This document shows positions 9,413-18,934 of a stretch of DNA of 64,000 bases, in pieces (position 1 is the first letter of the stretch; every line of letters starts with the position of its first letter). The notes below the pieces were generated by a model. The model did no database searches, was not told where the DNA came from, and saw only the letters and a list, made by a program, of their open reading frames with translations. The DNA is from Methyloterricola oryzae (lineage in GTDB: Bacteria; Pseudomonadota; Gammaproteobacteria; Methylococcales; Methylococcaceae), in contig NZ_JYNS01000008.1 of NCBI RefSeq assembly GCF_000934725.1, forward strand, positions 141,756 through 205,755, given 5' to 3'. Both the position numbers and the translations under genes were made by a program.

Positions 9413-11698
9413 GTGAACCCGACCGAAGCGCAGCGTGCCCCCGCCCCAGACACCGGCGTGGCGGGCCTCGACCCCGAGTTGCAGCGCATCGTGACGGCAT
9501 GCCACCACGACCCGTTTCAAGTGCTCGGTCGCCACACGGGCACCGGCGGGGAGATCATCAGGGCGTTGCTGCCGCAGGCGGAAAGCGCCAGCCTGGGTGA
9601 GGACGGACCGGAGTTGAAGCGCATTCCGGGCACCGACCTGTTCGAAGGCAGGCTACCGAGCAAGCGGACGCTGCCTCAGCACTACCGGCTGTACTGGAAG
9701 GACGCGCAAGGTGAAACCCACTCGCGCATCGACCCCTACACCTTTCCCGCACAACTGGCCGATTTCGACATCCATCTGTTTGGTGAGGGCAAGCACTGGC
9801 ACATCTACCGCCTTCTGGGCGCCCACACCCATTGCGTGGATGGCATCGACGGCATCCTCTTCGCCACCTGGGCACCCAATGCCGAGCGGGTCAGCGTGGT
9901 GGGCGATTTCAACGACTGGGATGGCCGCCGCCACCCGATGCGTGTGCGAGGCGGCAGTGGCGTCTGGGAGTTGTTCATCCCGGAATTGCAGCCTGGCACG
10001 GTCTACAAGTTCGAAATCCGCAACCGCCAGAATGGCAGCATCCTGCTGAAGACCGACCCCTACGGCCAGCGCTTCGAACTGCGGCCGAACACCGCGTCCC
10101 TGGCGGTACCCAAGACCAATTTTGGCTGGAAGGACCAGGCCTGGATGGAGGAGCGCGCCAAGAGCGACTGGCTGCATGCGCCCCTCTCCGTCTACGAGGT
10201 GCACTTGGGCTCCTGGCGACGCGACGGCGAGGGCGGCTTTCTCAACTACCGCGAACTCGCGGCGGAACTGGTGGATTACGTGAAGCCCTTGGGCTTTACC
10301 CACATCGAACTGTTGCCCATCACCGAACATCCGCTGGACGCCTCCTGGGGCTACCAGACTACCGGTTACTTCGCGCCGACGGCGCGTTTCGGCTCACCGG
10401 ACGATTTCCGCTTTTTCGTCGATTATTGCCACCGCCACGGCGTCGGCGTGATCCTGGATTGGGTGCCAGCCCACTTCCCCAAGGATGCCCACGGCCTGGC
10501 CCATTTCGACGGCACGGCCCTTTACGAGCACGAGGACCCGAGGCTGGGCGAGCATCGTGACTGGGGCACTTTGATCTACAACTTCGGCCGCAACGAGGTA
10601 AAGAACTTCCTCATTGGCAGCGCCATGTTCTGGATGGAGGAGTTCCATATCGACGGCCTCCGGGTGGATGCCGTGGCCTCCATGCTCTACTTGGATTATT
10701 CCCGCCAACCGGGGGACTGGATTCCCAACAAATACGGCGGCAACGAGAACCTGGAGGCCATCGCCTTCCTGCGCGAACTCAATACGGTCACCCACCAGCA
10801 GCACCCGGGAACCCTGGTGATGGCGGAAGAATCCACCGCCTGGCCGCAGGTGACCCGTCCCACCTGGACCGGCGGCCTGGGTTTCACCATGAAGTGGAAC
10901 ATGGGCTGGATGCATGACAGCCTGGTGTACATGAGCAAAGACCCAATCCATCGGCATTACCACCACGACCAGATCACCTTCGGCCTGCTCTACGCCTTCA
11001 GCGAGAATTTCATCCTGCCGTTCTCCCACGACGAAGTGGTGCACGGCAAAGGCTCCATGCTGCAGAAGATGCCGGGCGACGAATGGCGACGTTTCGCCAA
11101 TCTGCGCACCCTGTACACCTTCATGTTCACCTATCCCGGCAAGAAGCTGCTGTTCATGGGCTGCGAATTCGCGCAAGGGGGCGAGTGGAACCACAGCCGC
11201 GCCCTGGACTGGCAGGTGCTGGACTTTCCGCTACACCAGGGTATCCAGAAGCTGGTGGCCGATCTGAACCGCCTGTATCGGGACACACATGCCTTGCATG
11301 GCCTGGATTTCGATGCCGCCGGCTTCGAATGGATCGATTGCCATGACGCGCCGCAATCGGTGCTCAGCTACCTGCGCCGCAGCGGCAACGACTTCGCCAT
11401 CGTCGTTCTCAATTTTACCCCGGTACCGCGCCCCAACTACCGCATCGGCGTGCCGGAAGCGGGTGTATATTTGGAAGTGTTCAACTCCGATTCGGAATAC
11501 TACGGTGGCAGCAACACCGGCGTAGGACATGCCATGGCGGAAGCACGGGAATGGATGGGACGCCCCTATTCCCTCAACCTCACCCTGCCACCCCTGGGTG
11601 GCGTGGTGCTCATGCTGCGCGGCGAGGAGGAGGCAGACGAGGCGCTCGAACCTGAAGCGGACGCCGACACCACCGACGATCCGGAAACGCCGGCATGA
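9413..11698 (+). CDS. glgB: 1,4-alpha-glucan branching enzyme
   Basis: 761 residues from GTG 9413. Order: N1 and CBM48 beta-sandwich domains (to about residue 230; [18 protein letters not shown]), GH13 catalytic barrel, and C-terminal all-beta domain. Catalytic candidates: Asp in [18 protein letters not shown], Glu in [10 protein letters not shown], and the transition-state His-Asp in [11 protein letters not shown]. It introduces alpha-1,6 branches into glycogen. An acidic tail (residues about 735-761, many Glu and Asp) is an unusual extra. The stop overlaps the glgA start by four bases (ATGA), so the two are translationally coupled. Confidence 0.96.
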   Translation: MNPTEAQRAPAPDTGVAGLDPELQRIVTACHHDPFQVLGRHTGTGGEIIRALLPQAESASLGEDGPELKRIPGTDLFEGRLPSKRTLPQHYRLYWKDAQGETHSRIDPYTFPAQLADFDIHLFGEGKHWHIYRLLGAHTHCVDGIDGILFATWAPNAERVSVVGDFNDWDGRRHPMRVRGGSGVWELFIPELQPGTVYKFEIRNRQNGSILLKTDPYGQRFELRPNTASLAVPKTNFGWKDQAWMEERAKSDWLHAPLSVYEVHLGSWRRDGEGGFLNYRELAAELVDYVKPLGFTHIELLPITEHPLDASWGYQTTGYFAPTARFGSPDDFRFFVDYCHRHGVGVILDWVPAHFPKDAHGLAHFDGTALYEHEDPRLGEHRDWGTLIYNFGRNEVKNFLIGSAMFWMEEFHIDGLRVDAVASMLYLDYSRQPGDWIPNKYGGNENLEAIAFLRELNTVTHQQHPGTLVMAEESTAWPQVTRPTWTGGLGFTMKWNMGWMHDSLVYMSKDPIHRHYHHDQITFGLLYAFSENFILPFSHDEVVHGKGSMLQKMPGDEWRRFANLRTLYTFMFTYPGKKLLFMGCEFAQGGEWNHSRALDWQVLDFPLHQGIQKLVADLNRLYRDTHALHGLDFDAAGFEWIDCHDAPQSVLSYLRRSGNDFAIVVLNFTPVPRPNYRIGVPEAGVYLEVFNSDSEYYGGSNTGVGHAMAEAREWMGRPYSLNLTLPPLGGVVLMLRGEEEADEALEPEADADTTDDPETPA

Positions 11699-13182
11699 CC
11701 AAGGTCCTGTTCGCCACCAGCGAAGTCTACCCGCTGATCAAGACCGGCGGACTGGCCGACGTGTCCGGCTCCCTGCCCCTGGCCCTGAAGGGGCTGGACC
11801 ACGACGTTCGCATCATCATGCCAGCCTATGGTGATCTGCTTGCCGCTCTGGCCAAGCTGCAAACCACCCGGATCATGCACGGCAGCGGCGCCATCGAGAT
11901 ACACGAAACCACGCTGCCCGGCGCCGATATCCCGGTATGGCTGGTGGCCCACGCGGGCTGCTTCGACCGACCCGGCAACCCCTATCTGGGCCCTGATGGC
12001 CAGCCCTGGCCCGACAACGCCGACCGCTTCGCCCTGCTTTGCCGCGTGGCGGTGGAAGTGGCCATGAACCGAGTCGGGCTGCGCTGGAAGCCGGACATCG
12101 TGCACTGCAACGACTGGCAGACCGGTCTGATCCCCGCTCTGCTGGGGGATGAGCCAGGGCATCCGGCCACCGTCTTCACCATCCATAACCTGGCTTATCA
12201 GGGGCTGTTTCCGCCCGAGACTTTCGGACAGATCGCCCTGCCGAAGCGGTTCTGGACCTGCCATGCCTTGGAGTTCTACGGCTCGCTCTCGTTCATCAAG
12301 GGCGGTCTGGTCTACGCCGACCGTATCAGCACGGTCAGCCCCAACTACGCCGTCGAAATACAGGGCGAGGAGTTCGGCTGCGGCCTGGAAGGCCTGTTGC
12401 GCCAGCGCGCCGACCGCCTGAGCGGCATTCTCAACGGCATCGACGAGGATGCCTGGAATCCGGCCCACGATCCGCACATTCCCCACCCCTTCGACAGCAA
12501 CGATCTGAGCGGAAAAGCCAAAAATAAGGCCGCCCTGCAGCGCCATTTCGGCCTGGAAGAAAACCCCGGCCTGGCGGTGCTGGCCCTAGTGGGGCGTCTG
12601 GTTCAGCAGAAAGGGATCGACCTGGTCATCGACCTGCTCCCCAAACTGGCGGAAATGCCCTTGCAGTTGGTCATTCTGGGCAGCGGCGAACGGCGCTACG
12701 AGCGTGTCCTGGAAAAATGGGCCGCGCTTTACCCCGACCGCATCGCCCTCAAGTTCGGCTATGACGAAGCGCTAGCACACCTGATCGAAGCGGGCGCCGA
12801 CGTCTTTTTGATGCCCTCGCGCTTCGAACCCTGTGGCCTGAACCAGATGTACAGCCAGCATTACGGCACCGTGCCCGTGGTGCGGAGCGTCGGGGGACTG
12901 GCAGACACCGTGGATGACGCCAGCCCCACCAACATGACCCTGGGCAAGGCGACCGGAATCGTGTTCCACGAGGCCGAGCCCGCGGCCTTGTTCGGCGCCA
13001 TTCAGCGGGCGCTGAATCTCTATGCCACCCCGGATATGTGGCTCAGGATGCAGAAGACTGGCATGGAGCGCGACTTTTCCTGGCGCCAGAGTGCGCGTCA
13101 GTATGAAACCCTGTACACCCTGGCCCGGCAGGACTGCCTGGCGCAAGGCCCTTCCGTTCTCGCGCTCGCAGGGTCGGCATGA
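11695..13182 (+). CDS. glgA: Glycogen synthase (ADP-glucose type, GT5)
   Basis: 495 residues. The N-terminal [13 protein letters not shown] motif (KxGGL, residues about 15-27) binds ADP-glucose. [21 protein letters not shown] and the C-terminal [23 protein letters not shown] block are typical of GT5 synthases. It elongates alpha-1,4-glucan chains and works with GlgC and GlgB. The start overlaps the glgB stop and its own stop overlaps the next start, giving a three-gene coupled chain. Confidence 0.96.
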   Translation: MTKVLFATSEVYPLIKTGGLADVSGSLPLALKGLDHDVRIIMPAYGDLLAALAKLQTTRIMHGSGAIEIHETTLPGADIPVWLVAHAGCFDRPGNPYLGPDGQPWPDNADRFALLCRVAVEVAMNRVGLRWKPDIVHCNDWQTGLIPALLGDEPGHPATVFTIHNLAYQGLFPPETFGQIALPKRFWTCHALEFYGSLSFIKGGLVYADRISTVSPNYAVEIQGEEFGCGLEGLLRQRADRLSGILNGIDEDAWNPAHDPHIPHPFDSNDLSGKAKNKAALQRHFGLEENPGLAVLALVGRLVQQKGIDLVIDLLPKLAEMPLQLVILGSGERRYERVLEKWAALYPDRIALKFGYDEALAHLIEAGADVFLMPSRFEPCGLNQMYSQHYGTVPVVRSVGGLADTVDDASPTNMTLGKATGIVFHEAEPAALFGAIQRALNLYATPDMWLRMQKTGMERDFSWRQSARQYETLYTLARQDCLAQGPSVLALAGSA

Positions 13183-13994
13183 GATCTGGCGCTGCCCTGG
13201 GCTTGCTATTTTGCTTGGGGACTGCCAGCGCGGAAGCGGAACTGGCCACCATCCAACTCCGCCATCGCCTGCCCCAGGAAATTGCGGGGCTCATCGCCCC
13301 CGTGCTGGAACCCGGGGAGACCGTGGTTCCCGCTTCCAACAGCCTCATCGTCAAGGCTAGCCTGCCCCGTCTGCAGGAAATCAGCACGCTGGTGCAGGAA
13401 CTCGACCAGAAACAGCACCGCCTGCGCATCACCGTGGTCCAGGGGCGCGGACTGACGCGCGAAGCGCTGAATGCCCGCGCCGACGTCGGAGTCAACGTCG
13501 ACAGCCAGGGGAATGCCAGCGTCGGTGGGCGTGGGCATGTGTACCAGACGGAGAGCGTGGAAGCCGGTGGGCAGACCCAGCAGGTGCAGACCCTCGACGG
13601 GCAGGCAGCTGTGATCCGCTTCGGCCAGCAGATTGCCCTACCCCAGGGCGGCGTTGCCTATGGTTACGGGGGTGGTGCCGCTATTTACGGACCCGGCGTC
13701 GACTACCGCGATGTCACGGCAGGGTTCAGCGTCGTTCCTAGGCTCACGGGCGACGGCGTAATTTTGCAGGTCTCGCCCTGGTCGGATCGCGTCAGCCGCG
13801 GTGGTTTTGGCAGCATCAATACCCAGAGTGCCGACACGACCGTGAATATCGGCTTAGGCGAGTGGGTGGAAATTGGCGGCCAGGGCGAGAACATCAATCG
13901 GGAGCAAGGCGGGCTGATTGCCCATAATTATTCGACGCGCTCCGAGTCCAATCGCATCTTTATCAAGGTCGACGATCTGGACGCGGTTCGCTGA
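13179..13994 (+). CDS. Stand-alone secretin-like (NolW-type) periplasmic protein
   Basis: 271 residues with a signal peptide (LGLLFCLGTASAEA, cleavage near residue 19). Residues about 20-85 look like a secretin N-domain: the LATIQLRHRLPQEI opening, then a region ending LPRLQEISTLVQELD. The C-terminal part (GFSVVPRLTGDGVILQVSP, then VNIGLGEWVEIGG) resembles strands of a secretin gate domain, but the protein is far shorter than true secretins (500-700 residues), so a full multimeric channel is doubtful. The ATG overlaps the glgA stop (ATGA). Why a secretin-like gene is coupled to glycogen synthase is not known to me. Confidence 0.7.
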   Translation: MRSGAALGLLFCLGTASAEAELATIQLRHRLPQEIAGLIAPVLEPGETVVPASNSLIVKASLPRLQEISTLVQELDQKQHRLRITVVQGRGLTREALNARADVGVNVDSQGNASVGGRGHVYQTESVEAGGQTQQVQTLDGQAAVIRFGQQIALPQGGVAYGYGGGAAIYGPGVDYRDVTAGFSVVPRLTGDGVILQVSPWSDRVSRGGFGSINTQSADTTVNIGLGEWVEIGGQGENINREQGGLIAHNYSTRSESNRIFIKVDDLDAVR

Positions 13995-14020
13995 ATTCCA
14001 GCCAGCCCCCGGCACATCCT

Positions 14021-14036
14021 TGTGCCCGCGCCTCAT
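14021..14036. terminator. Small hairpin between convergent genes
   Basis: GGCACA-TCCT-TGTGCC inverted repeat, 27 bases after the secretin-like gene and before the convergent gene ending at 14069. No T-tract; a weak bidirectional end signal at most. Confidence 0.3.
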
Positions 14037-14068
14037 GCGTGGCTAAACGCCGCTACAGGCCACACCGT

Positions 14069-14452
14069 TTAGCCCTTGCCGGGGAACATACCCACCGAAC
14101 CCGGCTTCAGACGCTTGCAGGTAACCACGACATCCTCCAGATGACACTGATATTTGCCCTGCGCGCTGCTGTCGTCCGTGCATTCGTTGCAGACCAGCTT
14201 GCCGGTGCTCTTGGTCTCTGAAACATGCCAGCCGTATCCCTGGGTTTCACAGAAAGTCTTGGTGAACTTCTTTACCGTGTATGCATCTTCCGCATTCGAA
14301 CTGGCATCGGCCCTGGCGGCACATTTGGCGGGAGGCAGCGTGTTCGCCATGAGGTCCCGGAACACGTACTCGGCGGCACTGGAATTGGCCGAGAACAGGG
14401 CGAACAGGATAAGCAGTCCGCAGGAACGGAACATGGTATTGAATCGTGTCAT
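14069..14452 (-). CDS. Small secreted cysteine-rich hypothetical protein
   Basis: 127 residues from ATG 14452, with GAGGAG eight bases upstream. An N-terminal signal peptide is clear (MTRFNTMFRSCGLLILFALFSANSSAAE is the region; cleavage after SSA near residue 26). The mature part has six cysteines (CAAR, FCETQGYGW, LVCNECTDD, YQCHLED, VVTCKR), suggesting disulfides or metal binding in the periplasm. I do not recognise a family. It follows the small membrane-protein gene on the same strand with 35 bases between them. Confidence 0.6.
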   Translation of the reverse strand: MTRFNTMFRSCGLLILFALFSANSSAAEYVFRDLMANTLPPAKCAARADASSNAEDAYTVKKFTKTFCETQGYGWHVSETKSTGKLVCNECTDDSSAQGKYQCHLEDVVVTCKRLKPGSVGMFPGKG

Positions 14453-14487
14453 TGGGTTTTCTCCTCAGAGGATGGCGCGCTGAGCGC

Positions 14488-14670
14488 TCAATAGTCTTTG
14501 ATGATCCGGATATTCATCTGAGCCGACTCTGCGGCCTGCTGCTGCCGGATGGGATCGTATTTGTCGTTCTCGCTCAGCTTCGCCATGACGACCGCGCCCA
14601 CCAGGGCAATGGTGGCCACTCCCACATAGATCCAAAAGTAGTCCCGCTTTTCTTCAACTTGAGCACTCAT
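14488..14670 (-). CDS. Small single-pass membrane protein
   Basis: 60 residues from ATG 14670 (MSAQVEEKRDYFW), with GGTG four bases upstream; a longer frame to 14724 is less likely. A single membrane span (IYVGVATIALVGAVVMA, residues about 13-30) follows a charged N-terminus, and the C-terminal half is polar. No family recognised. It probably forms a two-gene unit with the cysteine-rich secreted protein downstream. Confidence 0.5.
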   Translation of the reverse strand: MSAQVEEKRDYFWIYVGVATIALVGAVVMAKLSENDKYDPIRQQQAAESAQMNIRIIKDY

Positions 14671-15091
14671 AATCACCCTACCTATCTCTAAAGATTCATT
14701 TTTAATACATTTTTTCAGCCGCATTGACTCCGAATCGACGAAACCAAGGCCATGCGCTTAGTTCCGACTCGCTAGCTAGCGAGTCGATACCTTAAAACCG
14801 TTAAGGCGTGGTTGTCAAGCTTATTGAGTGTGTTATTCCGCACGCGGCACAGCCATAGCTGTCCCGAGATTACAATTTGTGATGGCTCGCAGGTCGAGTC
14901 TGTTCGCAGTTTGCGAACCGGATGACTTTTAAATTGAGATTAAAAAGACCAGTTTAATGACGTGTGCAGGGCCGGCCGGGAAGTGCAAGGACACCTAATT
15001 CAGCGAGCGGAAACCGGTTGGCTGCTCTGAACGACGTGAAGGCCAACGAAGGGCGGTATCGGCAGGAAAACGCGGGGAGGGGAATCTTGAC
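14671..15091. other. 421-base intergenic region
   Basis: No convincing gene. Locally AT-richer than its surroundings, it contains a 22-base perfect palindrome (14765-14786) and an A/T-rich stretch just upstream of the small membrane-protein gene (14695-14715) that may hold its promoter. The rest, up to the nudF stop at 15092, shows nothing I can name. Confidence 0.6.
14765..14786. repeat. Perfect 22-base palindrome
   Basis: The half site is CGACTCGCTAG and its exact reverse complement follows without spacer. It lies about 95 bases upstream of the small membrane-protein start. It could be an operator for a dimeric repressor or a cruciform or terminator stem; no T-run follows on either strand and there is no loop, which argues for a protein-binding site. 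Confidence 0.6.
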
Positions 15092-15709
15092 TCAAACGAA
15101 ACGGCGGCGCAAATCCTGCCGGTTCAGCGCCAGCCACTGCAGGGCCACGATGGGGATGCCTGAATCGATCCGTCCCTGGCCCAACATCGACAAGGCCTCG
15201 TCAACGCCGACCACGAAGCTGCGGATGTCCTCATCCTCTTCGTCCAGGCCATGCACACCACCCGGCACGGGCTCTTCGACGATGCCGCAGAACAGGGTGA
15301 TCTTTTCCGAAAGCCCGCCGGGCGTGGTAAAGAACTCATAGACAGGAAACAACTCGCGCAGCTGGCAGCCCGCTTCCTCCTGGGCCTCGCGCCGCGCCAC
15401 CTGCTCCGGCGTCTCACCCTCCTCGATGGCCCCCGCCACGATTTCAACCAGCCACGGACTCTCGTTGGCCAGCAAGGCACCGACCCGGAACTGCTCGATG
15501 AGCACCACCTGGTCCTGGCGCGGCGCATAAAGCAGCACCGCGACACAGCGGCCACGGTGAAACAACTCCCGCTCAACCACCCGGCTCCAGCCCCCGCGGA
15601 ACAACGCATGGCGCAGGCGCAGGCGGATCAGGCTGAAAAAGCCGCTGTAGAGCGTGGTCTGTTCGATGATTTCATAGGAGCCGGGCGTGCCGGCAGGGGT
15701 AGGCTTCAG
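15092..15709 (-). CDS. nudF: ADP-ribose pyrophosphatase (Nudix hydrolase)
   Basis: The Nudix box is complete: GAIEEGETPEQVARREAQEEAG, in which Gly, the REAQEEAG helix and its metal-binding Glu residues are visible. NudF hydrolyses ADP-ribose to AMP and ribose-5-phosphate. The start is non-standard: reading continues in frame upstream through SYEIIEQTTLYSGFFSLIRL, which matches the conserved NudF N-terminus, up to a CTG at 15709 with GGGAG six bases before it and a CTGA overlap with the sppA stop. That gives 205 residues, the family length. The only alternative in-frame start, TTG 15604, would remove 35 conserved residues. Confidence 0.85.
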   Translation of the reverse strand: MKPTPAGTPGSYEIIEQTTLYSGFFSLIRLRLRHALFRGGWSRVVERELFHRGRCVAVLLYAPRQDQVVLIEQFRVGALLANESPWLVEIVAGAIEEGETPEQVARREAQEEAGCQLRELFPVYEFFTTPGGLSEKITLFCGIVEEPVPGGVHGLDEEDEDIRSFVVGVDEALSMLGQGRIDSGIPIVALQWLALNRQDLRRRFV

Positions 15710-16677
15710 AACAGTCTCCCGGTAATGCCCAGCATTTCCGCCACGGACTGGCCGAAGCTCGCGCCGATGCGATGCGAAAGGCGCTCGATCAGCCGCTCAC
15801 GCGGCGTGAAATCCACCAGTTCCTCGGCCTTGATCACATCCTTGGCGACCGACCGCACATCGCCGATCTCGTCCACCAGTCCTAGCTCGATACCTTGGGC
15901 ACCGGTCCAGACCAGGCCACTGAACAGCTCCGGGCTCTCCTTCAAACGGGATCCCCGGCCTTGCTTCACTGCCTCGATGAACTGCCGATGCACGGAGTCG
16001 ATCAGTCCTTGGATGTGGGCTTTCTCAATCGGATTGACCTGGCTGAAGGGATCCAAAATTGCTTTATGGTCGCCCGCCGTGAGCAGGCGCCGTTCGATAC
16101 CGAGATTCTTGATGGCATCCACGAAGCCGAAGCCGTTCATGATCACGCCGATGGAACCGACCACGCTGGACGGATTGACGAAGATCTTGTCCGCCGCCGA
16201 CGCGATGTAATACCCGCCGGATGCGCAAAGGTCGGACACCACCGCATGAATGGGCAAGTCCGGCTTTTCCTGTTTCAGCCGACGAATTTCCTGGTAGACA
16301 TAGGCCGCCTGCACGGGAGTCCCGCCGGGCGTGTTCATCTTGAGGATGACGCCCTTGGTGCCCTTGTTCTCCACCGCCGCGCGCAATCCTTCGATGATGC
16401 TGTCCGCATTGGATTCCGCCCCGTCCATGATGGGGCCGGCTACACTGATCACGGCCGTATGGGCCGAGGTGTCGGCACGCTTCCCGGCCCCGCCGAAAGG
16501 CTCGACCACCAGCCAAAGCACCACCACCGCATACACCAGCACCAAACTCTTGAAAAAGATACCCCAACGCCGGGTGCGGCGGTGCTCGGTCACCGAAGCC
16601 ATGAGCAGCTTTTCCATGACCTCGCGCTCCCAGGCCGACCGCTCGGAAGACGATCCGCCGTTGTATTCTTCACTCAT
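15706..16677 (-). CDS. sppA: Signal peptide peptidase SppA (S49 family)
   Basis: 323 residues from ATG 16677; an adjacent ATG at 16680 is possible, but the GAGG ribosome-binding site (three bases before the first, six before the second) favours the second. One N-terminal membrane anchor (SLVLVYAVVVLWLVVEPF, residues about 45-62) places the protease domain in the periplasm. The S49 fold shows KMNTPGGTP, the nucleophile Ser in DLCASGGYYIASAADKIF and a candidate catalytic Lys in AGDHKAILDPF. It degrades leftover signal peptides. This is the short, single-domain type. Fourth position in the rluC-HAD-sppA-nudF operon is taken by nudF, coupled to this stop. Confidence 0.9.
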   Translation of the reverse strand: MSEEYNGGSSSERSAWEREVMEKLLMASVTEHRRTRRWGIFFKSLVLVYAVVVLWLVVEPFGGAGKRADTSAHTAVISVAGPIMDGAESNADSIIEGLRAAVENKGTKGVILKMNTPGGTPVQAAYVYQEIRRLKQEKPDLPIHAVVSDLCASGGYYIASAADKIFVNPSSVVGSIGVIMNGFGFVDAIKNLGIERRLLTAGDHKAILDPFSQVNPIEKAHIQGLIDSVHRQFIEAVKQGRGSRLKESPELFSGLVWTGAQGIELGLVDEIGDVRSVAKDVIKAEELVDFTPRERLIERLSHRIGASFGQSVAEMLGITGRLF

Positions 16678-16724
16678 CATCTGCCTCTATTGGGACATGT
16701 TGATAGCCTGGACTAACGTGCGCC

Positions 16725-17375
16725 TCAGATCAGATGAGGCAGCAGTTCCGCCGCTCGCTCCAGACACAGGACCGGCTCCAGGGCCGCCAGACGATGCCCA
16801 GCATGGGCACCGCAGGTGACGCCCACGGCGTCGACACCGGCATTTTTCGCCATGCGCAGGTCGTGCACGGAATCCCCTACCATCAGGGTGCGCTCGGCCT
16901 CCACCCCGACCTGGCGCATGATCTCGATGAGCATCCTGGGGTCCGGCTTGGAAGCGGTTTCATCCGCGCTCCGCACCGCGTCGAACAAAGGCTCGGTTCC
17001 GGTCGCCCGCAGGGCGGCGCGCAGGCCGTCGCGGGTTTTCCCGGTGGCGACAGCCAGGCGGAAGCCGCTTCCGCGGAGCCTATCCAGCATGTCCAGAACA
17101 TCCGGAAACAAATCCTGGACCCCGAACTCCCGGGATTGATACACGCGGCGGTACTCGCGCATGAGGTCTTCAGCGGAATCGCCTTCTACGCCTGGAAACA
17201 ATGCCGCCATGGCTTCGCCCAGGCTCAGACCGATCACCTCGCGTGCGGCTCCCGCTTCCGGCACCGCGGCGCCGCAGGCCCGCGCCGCCTGCTGAATGCT
17301 TTCGACGATCCAGCCGACGGAGTCAAACAAGGTCCCATCCCAATCGAATACCACAAGCTCGTAGCGGCCCTTCAC
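16725..17375 (-). CDS. HAD-superfamily phosphatase, phosphoglycolate phosphatase-like
   Basis: 216 residues from GTG 17375, overlapping the rluC stop by four bases (GTGA). HAD motif I is FDWDGTLFDS (residues about 9-18), motif II is VATGK, motif III is SKPDPRM and motif IV is GDSVHDLRMA. The cap is helical as in Gph/YfbT-type enzymes. It should hydrolyse a small phosphorylated metabolite; 2-phosphoglycolate is only one possibility. This HAD gene behind rluC is a common arrangement in gammaproteobacteria. Confidence 0.8.
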   Translation of the reverse strand: MKGRYELVVFDWDGTLFDSVGWIVESIQQAARACGAAVPEAGAAREVIGLSLGEAMAALFPGVEGDSAEDLMREYRRVYQSREFGVQDLFPDVLDMLDRLRGSGFRLAVATGKTRDGLRAALRATGTEPLFDAVRSADETASKPDPRMLIEIMRQVGVEAERTLMVGDSVHDLRMAKNAGVDAVGVTCGAHAGHRLAALEPVLCLERAAELLPHLI

Positions 17376-18337
17376 GAACTCAAGCGCTCCAGGAAAGCCG
17401 CCAGGTCAGGCGCGAGCGGCGCCTCGATATTCAGTTCCCGATTCGAACCGGGATGACGGAATGACAGCGAGGCCGCATGCAGAAACAGGCGCTTCAGGCC
17501 CAATTCCCGGAACCGCTGGTTCGCGCCGGCATGCCCGTAGCGCTCGTCACAGGCGATGGGATGGCCAATGGACTGCGAATGCACGCGGATCTGGTGGGTG
17601 CGCCCGGTCAGCAGCTTCGCCTCCACCAGGGTAGCCTCGGCATAGGCACGTAACCTTCGGAACTCGGTCTGTGCCGGCTTGCCATCGGGTGCCACGCGCA
17701 CCATGCGTTCCCCGCTCTGCAGCACGTTCTTTTTCAACGGCGCGTCCACCACCATCTGCTTGCGCGCCCAGGCCCCGCTCAGCAAGGCCAGGTAATGCTT
17801 GTGCACCTGCCGCTCGTCTCGAAACATTTCGTGCAGGATCCGCAATGCGCTGCGCTTCTTGGCGATCAGCAGGCAGCCCGAGGTATCGCGATCGAGCCGG
17901 TGCACCAATTCCAGGAAGCGCGCCTCGGGCCGCAGAATGCGTAGGCCCTCGATCAGGCCGAAGCTCAGTCCGCTGCCCCCGTGCACCGCCATGCCCGCGG
18001 GTTTGTTTAGCACCAGCAAGTCATCGTCCTCGTAGAGGAGGCTATTTTCCAGGCGCGCGCGGACCAACTCCGGCGAAACCCGAATGGCGGCCGGCTCCGC
18101 CACCCGCAGCGGCGGAATCCGAATCACGTCACCCGCGTCCAGTCGCCGTTTGGGCTGGCTTCGTCCGCCGTTGACCCGCACTTCTCCACTGCGCAGGATG
18201 CGATAGATGTGGCTCTTGGGAACACCCTTAAGGCGGGTGAATAAGAAATTGTCTATGCGCTGGCCGGCGGAGTCCGCGTCGATCTGGATCAGGCTGGCCT
18301 TGGCGGGCGCCTCGCTAGAAGCTTTCATGCGCGCCAT
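17372..18337 (-). CDS. rluC: 23S rRNA pseudouridine synthase RluC
   Basis: 321 residues from ATG 18337; a second ATG at 18328 is also possible and neither has a strong ribosome-binding site. An N-terminal S4 RNA-binding domain (QRIDNFLFTRLKGVPKSHIYRILRSGEVRVNG) is followed by the RluA-type synthase domain with the catalytic Asp in HRLDRDTSGCLLIAK. It modifies U955, U2504 and U2580 of 23S rRNA in E. coli. It diverges from rne, as in E. coli, and leads the operon that continues with the HAD phosphatase, sppA and nudF. Confidence 0.93.
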   Translation of the reverse strand: MARMKASSEAPAKASLIQIDADSAGQRIDNFLFTRLKGVPKSHIYRILRSGEVRVNGGRSQPKRRLDAGDVIRIPPLRVAEPAAIRVSPELVRARLENSLLYEDDDLLVLNKPAGMAVHGGSGLSFGLIEGLRILRPEARFLELVHRLDRDTSGCLLIAKKRSALRILHEMFRDERQVHKHYLALLSGAWARKQMVVDAPLKKNVLQSGERMVRVAPDGKPAQTEFRRLRAYAEATLVEAKLLTGRTHQIRVHSQSIGHPIACDERYGHAGANQRFRELGLKRLFLHAASLSFRHPGSNRELNIEAPLAPDLAAFLERLSS

Positions 18338-18934
18338 ATTATCAGCTTTACTTGTTGAATTGATGCTGTATCTTATGATTGTTATATTTGTTATCGGGTT
18401 CGTCTCGGCTGCCCGGCGCGCGGGGCAAACACCAGTGACGCGCAGGCCGCCCAGCATCCGACCCATTGGTTGCATGGAGCGATGTCACGCATCCTTCAAC
18501 CCGTTGGAAGACCGAACCCCTGCTGCATCGCGTGCACGTCGCGGCTGGATGCGATAAGTGCCACGGGCGGATTCAAATGATGACCGGTGGCCGAACCTGA
18601 CGGCCTGACGTAAGGCAGGCCTGCGTAGAAACGGCACATAAGGCCATTCCGCGCCATAAAGAACAAACTTAATAATTTAAGCTAGACAGGGTTTTATTCT
18701 CGCTCGACCCACGATGAGCGAGCAGGGCGTTGAACAAAGAAATCAGATTCGCCCCCATCCGGGGCAAAACGTAAGCCGCGCAATAGCGGCGGATTTCCAT
18801 AAGAATATCAAAGGATGTTGGCGTCACGGTATGCTGATACGAAAAATCACAACAGACCGCTTTGATTCACGAAAGGAAGTTGCCGCGCGATTTGGCTAAA
18901 ACGTTTCTTTGCAAGACGCTAAAGGAACAGCCGA
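18338..18934. promoter_or_regulatory. Long rluC / rne divergent region with rne leader
   Basis: 597 bases without a supported gene. Near rluC it is AT-rich (18340-18405) and should hold that promoter. A 6-base hairpin (GGCCTG/CAGGCC) sits at 18602-18621, and a second AT-rich patch at 18655-18690 (AACTTAATAATTTAAGCTAGAC) is the best place for an rne promoter, giving a leader of over 200 bases. In E. coli the long rne leader is the target of RNase E autoregulation; the same role is likely but not shown here. Confidence 0.5.

Noticed and set aside
18714..18899. 61-codon frame in the rne leader
   Set aside because: No ribosome-binding site or family; lies in the expected long untranslated leader.
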